64,000 nucleotides of DNA from Branchiostoma floridae (taxonomy: Eukaryota > Chordata > Leptocardii > Amphioxiformes > Branchiostomatidae). Below, piece by piece: positions 52,439 through 64,000 of the stretch (the first letter of the stretch is position 1; the number at the start of each line of letters is the position of its first letter). The notes beneath the pieces are model-generated. The model saw nothing but the letters and a program-made list of their open reading frames with translations. It had not been told where the DNA came from and made no database searches. The position numbers were made by a program, and so were the translations under genes. Location: assembly GCF_000003815.2 (NCBI RefSeq), contig NC_049995.1, forward strand, positions 13,793,503 to 13,857,502. Direction: 5' to 3'.

Positions 52439-53527
52439 GGTAGGTATTGACCAAAGGCATGTCGTCAAACATACGGGTACATTTGTATTGTCAATGCATG
52501 CTTCCAATGCCAAAGGCACAAAATATATATAAAGCGTTGCTAAAATGTACTTGTGAAAAATCAGGTGGAATGTTTGTCAAAATGCCATAGTAGTGATACA
52601 TTGCCGACCAGAGGTCGAGACAAGGCTTGTACATATTTCATTCCATGAAGCTCTGTCTAACATTGCTTTTTCTAAGTTCTCGAAACCAATTCAAATACTC
52701 TAGTTAGAGAGTCAGTGATAGTGCTACAATATCTATTGTTTCACTCCGAGTAATTTGTTCGTATTTTTTAATCTGTTTAATGTCTCCATTGTCAATGACG
52801 CATAACTATGCAATGTTATATAAGAATAAATGTTTGTCAAAATATAAGAGAATATATGCTGCAAGATTTATCTTTCAATGATTGGACTGACGACAAGCAC
52901 AAAACCTTGTTTACATCGAAACATTTATTTCCAAAACTTCAAGGCGAAATTGTTAAGGCACTTTATCCCCAGATTGTATCCTCTACTAGTTTAGAGGGTG
53001 TAAGAGGAATGTTAACTTGGACAGGTTCTTTATCCAGCTTGCCATCAAGGTTATAAATACCATGTTACGCGCTGACGACATGTCAAATTCCTTTTACGTT
53101 CTAGACGCGGTTGACATCTTGGTAAACACTACAACAGTCCGCACAATTGTGTTCTGATTAATGTGGATTTGACTTAATGCGTGATAGAAATAAAAGTAGA
53201 CACTTGTAGACCCAAAGTTCAACATAACCAGGAAACCTCCATTGTACGGGGAAATGTTGGTTTGGTCCGGTATGCCGGTAATCTTTAGGTAAACAGCATC
53301 ACGTGCGCTTTGAAAAATAAAGGGACAGCGTAGATAGGAAGATATAGTGATAGAAATAGGAGGCCATACTTGTACTAGTTCTAGTCCCGAAGTTCAACAT
53401 AGCCAGGGAACCCCTATTGTACGGGGAAATGTTAGTTTAGTACAGTATGCCAGTAATCTTTATGTAAACACTTCAAGTCAGCATCACGTGCGCTTTAACA
53501 AATGCAAGGACTGCGTGGTTAAAATAT

Positions 53528-53702
53528 GATCTCCAAGCAGATCCTACGGTAGCATAAGATAGTATCAAAGCTGGCAGAGGAGTGAAGCTGGTCTAGGAGT
53601 GTGAATGCACCGGTGTCTTTTTGACTCCCTTTGGCTGGCTTTACTCCATAGCCAGCTTTGATACTATCTTTTGGCAACGTTAACGTAGGATCTGCTTGGC
53701 GA
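53528..53702. mobile_element. Foldback element ATCTCCAAGCAGATCC, complete copy
   Basis: Inverted ends CCAAGCAGATCCTACG and CGTAGGATCTGCTTGG, with internal arms AAGATAGTATCAAAGCTGGC. It is the same family as the gap-interrupted copy at 44,238. Confidence 0.7.
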
Positions 53703-55494
53703 ATAGTTGAAACCCTAACAATATGAAATAGCAGGAGTTTATGGAAAGTTTTAAGTGTTTGTACCTGGAAGGTATTTAATTAGGTCTAGAAGGTTGCTAA
53801 AAATTAGGTCACATTACAGAATGTATCACGATGAATGTTGCACCTTTACAATAAGTTCCCAACAGAAAAAAAGTGCATCCTGTGATCCAGCATTACCGGC
53901 TTGTAAGTTTTAATTACCAAAAAACAACCCCACAACATCTGTCTCTCCTTGTTGGTGTGTATAGTGCATCACGTTTGTATGCACAAGTTGTCATAAATTG
54001 CAATTGTACCTATTACAATTGTCGCACAATAAAGTTCTCTCATTGAAAAATCGGTTTTCATGAAAAGACATCATATTACCTGTTTTCCTTGACACTTGTA
54101 ATATGTCCTTAGTGCTATTTAAGAGCAAGTAAAAAATATAGACTTCTTAAGAATATACATTCTTTTCTACAATGTCAAAATAGCTTAAGTTTCTTTTATC
54201 ATATCAATGATTTTCTATCATTTTTACATCTATAGCTATGACAATGTAATCATCATACAGTTTTCAAAATTGCTACATTTGCATTACCTTGTTTGCATAT
54301 TCATTTCACCTTCATCTAAATCACTTACAATTGCAACTAAGACAAATCATGCTTGTTTTCTTTACATGGTATCCTCCAGGGATGCCATATGAGTAATCCT
54401 AGTATTTACTGTTTGGCTCAACGCCATTGTATTAGTTTGCAAAAAGAGTACATATGTGCATATAGTGACATGGATGTCATTCCTAAAATTGACTCATTGA
54501 CAGGCATTCGCCCCTGAGTAGATGGCGTTATAAATTATGCAGGTTCAATTCTGTTGAGTATTAAACTTGAAATAAAACTGTACTGTTGTATCATGTACTC
54601 TATGCTGGGCCTCCATGGAAATCAACAAAATGAATAAAGTTGTAGGTGCTATATTTTGAGTTGATTTTAGTGATTTTAGATGAAATACATTAGCTTGCAC
54701 GTGTAAAAATTGCACTTGACTCTATGACCACCGTTTATTTACAGGTAAAAGGTAATTGTAATTATGTTCACCCTAGTCAGACCGGGGGGCTTTTGAGGCC
54801 TGTGCAAAATTTCATGTCACACTTTTTAGTTGGAATTTTTTCCTGTAATTTTTTAGAAAAAATTCAGTTCTAACAATGTATTTTTCAGGTTTTCTTGCTA
54901 CATTAATATCACTTTATTACATGAATAAAATCTTTTAATTTAGAAACGGTTGTAACGGTTATATCTTTCATACATAAATATGCCATACTACCAGCTACAG
55001 CACCGTAGGTGAAAGCCAGGTAAATAATTTTCGCACTTGACCTTCCTCTCCACAACCGCTACACGCCTACCAAATATATGAAGATACAAAATGTACATTC
55101 ACAGCATCTTGAGTTATGCTGTCCACAAACAAGCGCATGAAAATTCAAATCCCGCTACAGTGCCCTAGGAAAGTGCTAGGTACACCGTTTTTGAACTTGC
55201 CCTTCCTTTCCACAACCGCTACAAACCTACCAAAAATCACAAAGTTACATCCACAATTAATATATGATATTGACCTACATATAGACCCATCAACTTATGG
55301 AATAAGCAAAAGCATTGACTTCTTGGCGACGGCAATAAGCCTTGTACAAACTATACCTTGTTCTACCACCTGACTGCAATGTTCATTTTGATATTTTAGA
55401 ATCATCAAAATTTAAGTTTTGTTCTTCTATTTCACTCAATTCTGTAATAACATTGCATAGTTTTGAATACTTGGCTGCTCTGAAGAACCAGTTT

Positions 55495-55823
55495 CTACGT
55501 ATTGTTATATTGTTTCCAACAATCTAAAACCTCTCTTGCAAGATCATTACAATTACACCTGTCTAGCCCATCAGCAAGTGTAAGAGGAGTCTTGAAAGGG
55601 TTTCTCTGATGCCAGTATTTCAGAAAGTGAAGAAGCTTGTTTTCTTTATCAATAGAAGTATTCTCTACAATACTGCTTATATCCTCTTCACTTAGCCCAA
55701 GGGTTACTGCTAGTGCTAAAGGTAAGTGTTGATGTGACTGGAGACCTCTTGTTACAAGTTCGAAAACCTCATCCCACATGGCATCTGGAGCAGCGTTGGT
55801 GCTTCCTGTCTCAGTGTTTGGCT
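55495..55823 (-). CDS. C-terminal Death domain of the receptor
   Basis: A 109-codon last exon. After an acidic lead-in, the sequence has Death-fold hallmarks: WDEVFELVTRGL, then LALAVTLGLSEEDISSI, then LLHFLKYWHQRN, then TLADGLDRCNCNDLAREVLD. The LA..LGL...I..I core, the LL..W motif of helix 4-5 and the final L...L......LA pattern match the family. A Death-effector or CARD fold is a less likely alternative. Five residues follow the last helix before the stop. Confidence 0.75.
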
Positions 55824-58800
55824 CTGCAAGTATAGTGGATTTTTCTTGTATTAGATACCAGTACGTAATCCTCATCTTACACTATACATATACATGTGTA
55901 TGGGTGGGTACCGGTACAGACGGTACAGAAAATTCTGGTCCATGTCGGGTTTAGGTCCAGAGGATCAGGTCCAGGTCTGGACCTGATTATCTGTGAAAAC
56001 TTTTAAATGCCATTGGGTGACAAAAAGAAGTACATTTTGCTATACAAACAAACCTATTTATATATATATGTGTGACATTTTACAATGAACAACTTGCACA
56101 TGAAATATGATAGCAGCTCTACCGCAGATTTAAATGCTTGAGATTACTAAACAGACCCTGCTTGGATCTAAGAAGCAAGCAACTTTCCACATATTCTGGA
56201 CATGGATATTAACTGTTTGAAGTAAAAACCAACAGAAGGTAAAACCTGTACCCGTTCCTGCGGACTGGCTCGCTGAAGGATTTAAGGAGTGGTCCACCCC
56301 AGTTGATGGAGGAGTTGGTCCATTTGACGCACCATCTTGGTTAGGCTGGTCTGCTGTAGAAACAAAAGTTATTTGTAGTGAATAGAATGCTGACTACAAA
56401 AAAAAAACAAGGAGGAAAAATAGCTGTTTAACCCTAACTTAGCCACAAAGACTGTTGATAAGTGAAATACTCGTTAAATTCTTAAAAAAAATAAAATGGC
56501 ATTGGTCAATTGTCAAAACAAACAACTGCCAATCATATAAGTTATAACAGTTGGATATTCTGCTATATTCTGTGCAGATCTTATTTTGTATGACAATTCC
56601 TAATCGAATGTAAGCAAATGGTTTGCCTGCTATCTTAGATTATCACAGAATATAAGGTAGAATTATGCCCTACTTATCCCTAACACAGTTCCACAGCTTT
56701 CAAGTATGTATCATCAATTACCAACATCCAATTTAAGAAGTGTACCTGTTTCCTTCAGAACTGGATGCTTTGAAAATTCTCCTTTGTTTCTTCCTAAAGA
56801 TGGTATCCTGGTCCTGCCTACACCTTCCTTGAATCCACCATCTACTTAGAGAAAATGAAGCATAATGACACATTTAGGTCATCTGTGAAAAAGCAAGACA
56901 TAATCTGAATAACACAACTAAGCGCAATCTTGTAACCGTTTTCTTATAAATCAGGCTGGAGTTCAAATTCATTATGATGAGCCTCTACTTACGCTAGTTA
57001 CACAGCCAAAACTTTTCATTTCTGTTAACAATTTGGTAAAAATAAGCATCATGATAGAAGAAGTAGAAGAATAAAGAAAAGATAAGATAAATATGTTCTA
57101 TGTACTCTATAGAAGACACACCTGGATTCCCTTGAACTGCTCGCTTTGGGGTGGATACTGCTTCAGTCGCCCCCTTGCCATTTATTTCGGAATGAATGTC
57201 CACGCGATGTAAGTCTTTACCAGATCCTAGAATGAAAAACAATGTCAGTGACAATACTGATTTCTTCTGTTGTTTCCCCTGATTGTAAGGAGAGATGTAA
57301 CAGATTCAGTCATGTTTAGGACTGTACTCTTGCTGCTATATGACACAATAATCTAAAGAGTGACAGTAGTACACAGATGGCAGACTGCTTTCATATTCAT
57401 CAATATGACAGAAGTAGCTAACACAAGGAATAATACACGTACCTGCATGTCGTGTCTGATTTGGATCATTGCTACGTGTACCATCAGTTGTACTGTCCTC
57501 TACCTTTGCTTCATTCATCTTAACTCGAAATGATTCTGAAGGGAAAAAATAAAACCATGTTTATCCCTCAAAACTTTGTTTGTTCTTACACACAGACTAC
57601 AAGGCTTGCAATTCTTTGAAATTTCCTGAGAAAATGTTTACCACTCAACAATTTGTTTGTTCTTATTACTCTGAATGGCTTGGGCTACTCTACCAATTCC
57701 AGTAGTGAATCTGATGATTATAGTTAACAGGTGTACAGAAATCTGTAGATACATGCTAATTAGCTAAGTGACACTGAGAGAAAAAGGTGAAGACAAATAT
57801 ATTCCATGCAACCCCATAAAAGGCATACCTGGTTTCCTATGTACTGTTGTCTTTGAGATGGCTCCTGTTGTATTGTCTGGCACAGTCAAATTGAAGTCAG
57901 TGTCTTCTGCTAAGAGGGGGTCTACAATAACAGAAGCAGTACAAATCAAAAACATCTGCAACCTTCTTCAAAGTACATGTATCACAATTTGGAACAACAT
58001 AGAAATGAAATAAACTGTAACAGTTACAGCAAAGGAAAAAACTGATATAGGATGAAACTACACCGTTTCTGTTGACTGATCAAAATGGAGAATTAAAGGA
58101 GGTTTCAATATCACAATTACAAATCAGAAGGTGGCCTTCTACCATATTCATTGTCCATTAGGTTAATCTGACCTAAGTGTCTTAACATTATTGACATTCT
58201 TCAGTCTCATAAGACTAGGAGGCCATACAGGGGACACATGTGTACTACATAATGTACATGTACATACCTTCTCCAGGCTTCAGAGAGTCCATCTCTCGGT
58301 CCGATGAATCTTCTTCACCCTTTTTTCTCTTACCTGCATTAAGAGATGCACAGGTTACAAGAGACAAACATTATGCATAGAAAAAAGGGCCTGTTTGATG
58401 AAACAAAGAAGTAAAGATGTAGATATTTATAACCAAGTTGAATAATAGAAATTTAAAGCAAAAAACAATTGTCCTTGCAGGAAGCAAAAAATATTTCTGT
58501 AATATTGATTCAAATGTACAAAAATGTGCTATCCCACCCTAAACCCTGGAAGCCTTTGCAGCTGAGAGCAACAGATGGAAGCAGTAATGTGCAGGAACTT
58601 CTAGCCAGCTACAAGCAGAACAGCTGAGGTCAGAAAAGGCAAGTAAGCAAGCAAATAAGCAAGTATATTTCATGACATGTGCATCTATAATGTACAGGGC
58701 CTTGTTCATGTAGATCAATTTCCAGGCTACAGTAACTGTAAATGTACGTAAGTTCCAGGAATTTCGGAGAAGCGAGAAAAAGGACTGTTTGCGGTAACAT

Positions 58801-61030
58801 CATGCACTGTAGTCTTTTACTGCCATGGAAAAATGTTTCCGGTGGTTTTAAGTTTGCGGTGAATTGGCAAACCAGGCATCAGATATAGGTTAAGTAAGTC
58901 AAGGTGTCCCAAATATTCTGAGTATACAAAGAATTGAAAGCAATTATTAACGACAACACTGAGTATCCTTGCACTGATGTCTCTTAAAATCAACCCATTC
59001 ATCAAACATCAACACATACAATATAGGAAGAAAATTTGATGGGTTACCTATATTCTTTCTTGTATCTTCAGAACTACCTTGGCTAGCAGGTGCATAGTTA
59101 ATTGTACCACAACAGTTGTTGGTACAAGTTGAGCCAGCTCCTCCTATTCATTTAACAGGAGTACATAAATTGTACATGTTAAAAACAGTGCATGGATCAT
59201 GATATCATTTGAAATGATGAATAGTAATAATGACCAGTGGCTGGCATCCATGAATCAAAGTTTAAATGCTTCAAAGAACACTGACATTGATGGCTACACT
59301 CTGGGAGCTATAGAAGATTGTTACTGAGCCATTCTAAACTCACCCTTCCGCCAGCAACCCACAGCAATTATGACCAATGCGGCTCCACCGAATACACACA
59401 CACAGATAATGATCACATTCTCCCTAGACATCTCCAGTCCAGGTTTATCTGAAAATTTTAAAAAAAAATACTATTAAATACTGTTTTCAATATGAATATT
59501 GGACAGAAATGCTCACACCTTACAGGGATCGAAATATTTTTTTTTTTTGCTACATGCAAAATTGCAAGTTGGCAAAAATTTTACGTGCAATTTGAAAAAT
59601 TTAAATGCATACATACGCTAGCTTGAATCGGTGAATTTTGATTACATCTAGTAAAGCTGCCGGAGAAAGTTACTGGCAAAAACAAGAAAGGATAAAGACA
59701 CACGTCCATTTGTCTTTTTGTCTAAGAGTAGGGGGTCTAATTCCTTAGCATTTTTCCAATAGGACAGGTATTTTCAACATGCAAGATTGCAACTTCAGAA
59801 TAATTTTACATGCAAATCTCTAAAATTATGTGCAAATTGCAAGTTAAGTATGTGTATTTCGAACCCTGCCTTACATGTACCTCCATTCATTCCTTCCTAA
59901 TCTATTTACCAATATTACCTGGCTGGCAAGTTGGTTGCATTTTGGTAAAAATGTATTTTACTTACCTCTGACATTGAGCGGCCCCACAGAGCTCTCCCTG
60001 TGCACACTCAGCTCAGAGTTAGTAGCCCTACAGGTGTACTGGGCTCCATTGTGCTGAGGTTGTAAGGAGATCGCCAGGTCCTGTGACGTCACCATGCCTC
60101 CATAGTTCCCTGCCTGTTCCCTGTTGTTGGTACCAGTGAAGGCTGAACCTCCATCCCTGCTCCATGTGATGGTAGCTGCAGGGTTACTGCTGCCAGAGGT
60201 ACAGGTCAGGGTCAGGGTAGTACCGGAGTCTACAGCAGTCTCAGCAGTGTAGCCAGTAATGGTGGTGTCTTCAAGAACTGAGAAAATGACAATATCTATC
60301 TTTAAGATGACGTACTAAACTTAAAGGCTGATACAAAAATTGTTTATCAACATTGATAGCTTCTTAAGTTTACATTTGCAACAATCTTGCTTTTGTAAGA
60401 ATTTCTATGTCAACCATGCGTAGTACATTAGTAACTGTTGTTTGGACTTCTTTCATTGTGGCAATTACTTGTTGATTTCCAGACAACCAAAAGACATGAA
60501 AGACATAAAATAAAACATGATATTATAGGGAAATAAAGAATTAGTCTTTGAATTTTAATCATACATGCTGTATCATTGAGTAACATTAATAGAATCATTA
60601 ATCAAATATATCAAAGATTATAATGAATGAACAGTGGAAAAGTATTACTTACTCTAAACACAGAACATAGAAACAATGAATCATACATGAAAGTACAAAA
60701 CAAAGACAAACCACATACATGCCATGCGCAGAGTAACCTGACTGATCTCGACCTGTGACAGAGCCAGCTGACTGGCCCGACACTGGTACGCTCCACCGTT
60801 GTCTGCCGGCTGCAGAGCTGGGATGTCAAGTATGCTGGTGGCGTTACCCTGCCCTGTACTATCTGTGGTATGACTGTGGCTGGCTGTCAGCTGTCTGCCA
60901 TCTCTCCACCAGGTGAGATCGGACGGAGGTTTCCCTCCCGTGGAGACACATGTCAGGGTCAAGCTGGAGCCTGATTCCAGGAATTCTCCGTTGTAGCCGG
61001 TGATGGTGGGGGCACGTGGGTCTGGAGGCA
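55495..61030 (-). CDS. Ig-Ig-TM-Death-domain receptor (5' end outside window)
   Basis: Eleven exons with GT/AG sites and phase-1 introns throughout: 60,719-61,030 and 59,966-60,277 (Ig); 59,344-59,448 (transmembrane); 59,048-59,143, 58,268-58,333, 57,829-57,921, 57,443-57,535, 57,122-57,226, 56,746-56,841 and 56,252-56,353 (tail); 55,495-55,823 (Death domain, stop TAG at 55,497-55,495). No signal peptide is present, so at least one 5' exon lies beyond 64,000 or was not recognised. The expected role is a cell-surface receptor that recruits Death-domain adaptors. Ligand and pathway are unknown. UNC5 and the NGF/TNF receptors pair other ectodomains with a Death domain; this simpler Ig combination is not one I can match to a named gene. 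A poly-A signal may be the minus-strand AATAAA near 54,913. Confidence 0.8.
56252..59143 (-). CDS. Cytoplasmic tail exons of the receptor
   Basis: Seven exons of 66-105 nt, all phase 1-1, each 22-35 residues and most ending in a G-containing junction (GEG, KPG, HAG, NPG, ETG, GTG). Residues are mostly polar and charged (Lys, Glu, Ser, Thr, Asn) with no recognised catalytic domain, so the tail is probably disordered. A Cys-rich membrane-proximal part (STCTNNCCGTINYAP) follows the TM. The exons look suited to alternative splicing, since any can be skipped without a frame change. Confidence 0.65.
59344..59448 (-). CDS. Transmembrane exon of the receptor
   Basis: A 105-nt exon reading KPGLEMSRENVIIICVCV and on through FGGAALVIIAVGCWRKG. 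About 22 hydrophobic residues are followed by a basic stop-transfer WRK, giving a type I orientation with the Ig domains outside. Confidence 0.82.
59966..61030 (-). CDS. Two extracellular Ig domains of the receptor
   Basis: Both exons are 312 nt and phase 1-1, each encoding one complete Ig-like fold. Domain 1: SGSSLTLTC, then LTWWRDG, then ADNGGAYQCRA. Domain 2: SGTTLTLTCTS, then ITWSRDG, then QHNGAQYTCRATN. The Cys, Trp and D/H-N-G-x-Y-x-C positions are canonical, closest to the C2/I-set of nectin, CD80 or hemicentin-like proteins. Domains share TITGY(N/T) at their starts, so they are likely duplicates. More Ig exons may lie upstream. Confidence 0.82.
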
Positions 61031-61200
61031 CTGTGGACAAATGATGGGTTAATTATTCAAACACAGAACAGTGTAATTCAAAGACAAGTAAAACCTGGCA
61101 GCCTTGTGACACAAACAAGTTTTACATACAAGTACTCCTTGTTTTCAATCAGTGAGCTGGATGTTGGACCTATTGGAAAATGAACAGATTATATGATCAG

Positions 61201-62748
61201 AGAGAGGTCAGAGGTCGTCTCCCAAGGGAGACGGGTTTTCGAGCGCTCTTACGCTTACGATCGCTTATTCCATACAATTTCAAAGTCTTGAGGTGTTATA
61301 TTAGACAATCGTGTGTCGGAGATATCCAAGACCACACTGTGCCTCCCACGAGCCGGTAAACAAGCTGGAGAGGCGCAGACGGACTGAGAAAAGCCGATAG
61401 TGCGGCGGAAAGTTGGATCATGGCGACCGCCATGACACATCCCTCGAGCTACGCGCAGGCAGCAGCAACAACAGGCCCTGTAACAACATCACGGGAAGAG
61501 ACTGCTGGATCTAACGTGAGGTCGGGCTGCAAACCCCTGTTCTTCCTGGAGAGGGATGTACATGAGGTATCTCAGAACGAGCCGTACTTTTCCAACGTCG
61601 AGGTGTATAAAGCAATTAGTCGCGTCATTGATGGCTCCAAAATTCTTGGCATCCAGCAGGTGAGAAGTATGTGGCGAATTTACTTAAGTGAAATCGCCGA
61701 TCGAGCAAAACTACTCGTGTCTGGATTTAATGTTCGCAACAAACATGTCGACCTACGAGATGTACATCCTTTCCGACAGAACGAGGGAGTACGCATCACA
61801 GTCAAGGATGTACCACTTTCCGTCGACGATAGTGTTGTTGCAGAGGGCCTAAGAAGATACGGCGCCAAGCTTCTGGGACCGTGGATTTGGTGTAATAAAA
61901 ACTACAAGCTCAATAACAGCACATTGTTCTTTGAACACTGGATTAGGAGCGGATTGATATATGTAAATGACTTATGTGAAAACTCTGAATATGTAGCATC
62001 TGATATATTGTTAAGAAAGCTAAGTGACAAAAGAAACTGGATGAGTGAATTTTGCAGGTCAAAAGAGCTATAGGCTATAGCTGGACTGATGAAAACGATT
62101 GTACTGGTCGTGAAACATTATATGGCACTTGTGTATGGTTCAATTCCAGCATGATTTCACTTGATACACTTAACAGTAGATATTTGTATTCTGTTAGTCT
62201 CATGGAAAATGTTGTAAGACCTACTGCCCAAGCATATTGGGATTCTGTAACCCCTAATCTTGATTGGAAAGCTATCTGGGAGTCCCAGACATGTTATATC
62301 AGATACAACAAGCTCCGCGAATTTAATTTCAAATTGCTCCATAAAATACTTCCTTGCAGATACCTCCTAAACAAGTGGAAAATAAGAGATACGTCTGGAA
62401 ATGTATACAGTCCTTTTTGTGATATCTGTAATAAGCTGGAAAACTATGAACACATGTTTTTAGAATGCACTAGACTAAGGAAATTTTGGGGTAGATTAAA
62501 TAATACTGAAGACAATCAATCTGTTAAAAATGTACTGTTGGAACATAACAAATGTAACATTACATTGTTGACTGTCGCCAAGTTTTCAATTTATATATCT
62601 TGGATACGATGGAAAGATAACCCGAGAAAGTTGCTACTCGATGATGTACACAACACGTTTATGTCCCTGTGCTCCCTGTACAGTGCTGAGTAAATAAAAT
62701 AAAGTGCCGTGGCGGACACGGAAAAGTTAAAAAAAAAAAAAAAAAAAA
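61201..62748 (+). mobile_element. Internally deleted non-LTR retrotransposon (LINE), young insertion
   Basis: The element starts right after one copy of AGATTATATGATCAG (61,186-61,200) and ends in a poly-A tail followed by the second copy (62,749-62,763). It has a 5' leader, a frame from 61,420 resembling ORF1 (nucleic-acid-binding, RRM-like region around VRITVKDVPLSVDD), then passes near 61,890 directly into the C-terminal part of ORF2. Endonuclease and most of the reverse transcriptase are absent. ORF2 is shifted by one base near 62,056 and then continues (62,052-62,693) with a CxxC-H-C zinc motif (FCDICNKLENYEHMFLEC). It is antisense in an intron of the Ig-Death gene. Confidence 0.85.
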
Positions 62749-63074
62749 AGATTATATGATCAGGCATTTTGTCATGAAGTCCAGGAAGATAAGTGGCATG
62801 CCCTAGGGCACGTCACTAATGGATTTTCAAATGAAGTCTCAAAGTCTCTTTACATGTTTTGGGGCTTACTGGTCGAGGAAAATAACACGAGTGAAGTAGA
62901 GTTTTCTATACAGTACAGAGGCAGTTAGCCTAGTAGGATTTTAAAACACCAGTGGGAGTCGAATACTCGACAAAACCAAAAACAATTCATTTCAATTCAC
63001 TGTTATTTTTGGCCAAGGAAAATACGTTTTCCCCAATTTTGTGTCATGGTTTTTTGGACATTTGGACAGACTAA

Positions 63075-63798
63075 GGCCCGTTCATGATGCAAAAACTGAA
63101 ACGGTTCTATCGGTTAGACAAGCTGAAACGGATAAGTTTTGTCATCATGAACGCTACAAAACGGATCTGAAACATTTTTTTCGGAACCTCCTCAGGAGGT
63201 GGTTCCGAAAAGGTTTCGAGGTTATCCGGAATTGCGAATTTTCATCATGAACGCAAAAGCGTCGCGATCCGTTTTACATCCGGGCATGTGCGTTCATATT
63301 TGGTGGCGCCACGGGGAAAAAGTGCAATTTCTAATCTGTCATTCGGGTGTTTTGACCGCGTTTTCAATCGTAAAATTCGTTTTTATTATCAGGCCACCTC
63401 CTGGTCGACTGAGGAGCCAGCAGTCCTGATATCGCAAGGGGAATGTGTCAGGAGATCCAGTGGAAATGTCACAGCATGGCATATATATATGCGCTATATA
63501 TATCGGGACCACAATATTTTCAAAGACGCTTCATATAGGTCATGAAAGAAACCGGCTTCTGTAAGACATTGGTTCAATTTCGATCAAAGACCAATAATCT
63601 GACACAGAAGTACAAGTTTGGGCAAGATCACAACAACCTCAGAGTAGGGGTCAGAGGTCACATTACCATGCACTACGGTGCCTTTTCAAGCAACTGAAAC
63701 GGTTTGTAAGTTTTATCGTGAAAGCAAAAACGTTAGCTGTCATATTTTTAGGCCAAACCTATAGAACCGTTTCATTTTTTTGCATCATGAACGGGTCC
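63075..63798. mobile_element. TIR element (CCCGTTCATGATGCAAAAA ends)
   Basis: The left end GGCCCGTTCATGATGCAAAA and right end TTGCATCATGAACGGGTCC are inverted repeats about 720 bases apart, extended by GAAACGGTTC and its complement. Internal repeats of ATCATGAACGC are present. Open frames inside are short and unlike known transposases, so it is non-autonomous. No clear target duplication was found. Confidence 0.6.
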
Positions 63799-64000
63799 TG
63801 GCTGACAGCTGGCTATAGTGGTGATGCCCTAAATAGTGAAAAGGGCAGTGCAGTGAGTTCTAGCTATAGGTTTGAATCCGCATAGGAGAATGGTATCAAA
63901 GTATCTAAATATAGGGTAGTCAACTTTTAGAAATAAGATAGAAGTAAGGGAAGCAGGGATGTATGGTATTGTCCTCAATGTATGTGTGACTGCCTGCCAT

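Larger units (their letters stand above)
50200..55400. other. Intergenic region between the two divergently placed gene models
   Basis: No exon with domain similarity or convincing splice sites is visible. The region is AT-rich and holds three foldback elements (about 51,688-51,880, 52,232-52,438, 53,528-53,702), a tandem duplication of about 165 bases (53,182-53,340 and 53,347-53,520, sharing GTACGGGGAAATGTT and AGCATCACGTGCGCTTT) and a second partial duplication (54,960-55,245, sharing TCCACAACCGCTACA). The first part may contain upstream control sequence of the large gene; the last part is probably 3' untranslated or downstream sequence of the receptor gene. Confidence 0.55.

Noticed and set aside
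61420..62693. Two overlapping plus-strand frames (217 and 213 codons) as a host gene
   Set aside because: They lie between exact target duplications with poly-A and read as LINE ORF1 and ORF2 fragments.

Overview
This is animal genomic DNA, most likely from a cephalochordate (amphioxus, Branchiostoma). That assignment is inferred from small phase-1 exons in moderate introns, tandemly amplified VWD/TIL/CCP/VWA modules, a Death-domain receptor, TTAGGG-type repeats, V-core tRNA-SINE and 5S-SINE-like copies, and many foldback MITEs. No sequence search was possible. There is no bacterial gene organisation, and no CRISPR, functional rRNA or functional tRNA gene was seen.

Region 1 (343-49,960, minus strand) is one very large secreted or extracellular-matrix-type gene. 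I traced 69 exons by reading frames plus GT/AG splice sites, about 10.3 kb of coding sequence or about 3,440 residues, and it runs off the left edge without a stop. In transcript order: signal-peptide exon (49,908-49,960); a 6.6-kb first intron; five six-cysteine CCP/sushi domains (39,733-43,298); a Thr-rich linker; then six cassettes of VWD-C8-TIL-VWC-like domains (M1 to M6). A VWA domain follows M1 and another follows M3, and Thr/Pro linkers lie between most cassettes. M1-M4 (type A) and M5-M6 (type B) have different intron positions. M2 and M3 are a recent tandem duplication that includes introns. The TIL exon is almost identical in M1-M5, even though the M5 VWD/C8 is type B. Nearest known architectures are zonadhesin, the IgG-Fc-binding protein and gel-forming mucins, here combined with sushi and integrin/matrilin-like VWA domains.

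Region 2 (about 50.0-55.5 kb) is intergenic and holds mostly MITEs and small tandem duplications. One foldback element there has a perfect 9-bp target duplication.

Region 3 (55,495-61,030, minus strand) is the 3' part of a membrane receptor gene: two Ig domains, one transmembrane helix, a tail built of short phase-1 exons, and a C-terminal Death domain ending in a stop. Its 5' end lies beyond the right edge.

Region 4 (61,186-64,000) is intron or upstream DNA of that receptor. It contains an internally deleted LINE (61,201-62,748, plus strand, poly-A, exact 15-bp target duplication) and a TIR element (63,075-63,798).

Both runs of N (42,426-42,525 and 44,362-44,463) appear to sit inside foldback elements. 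Several introns of the large gene contain broken copies of neighbouring exons, which record how its modules multiply.
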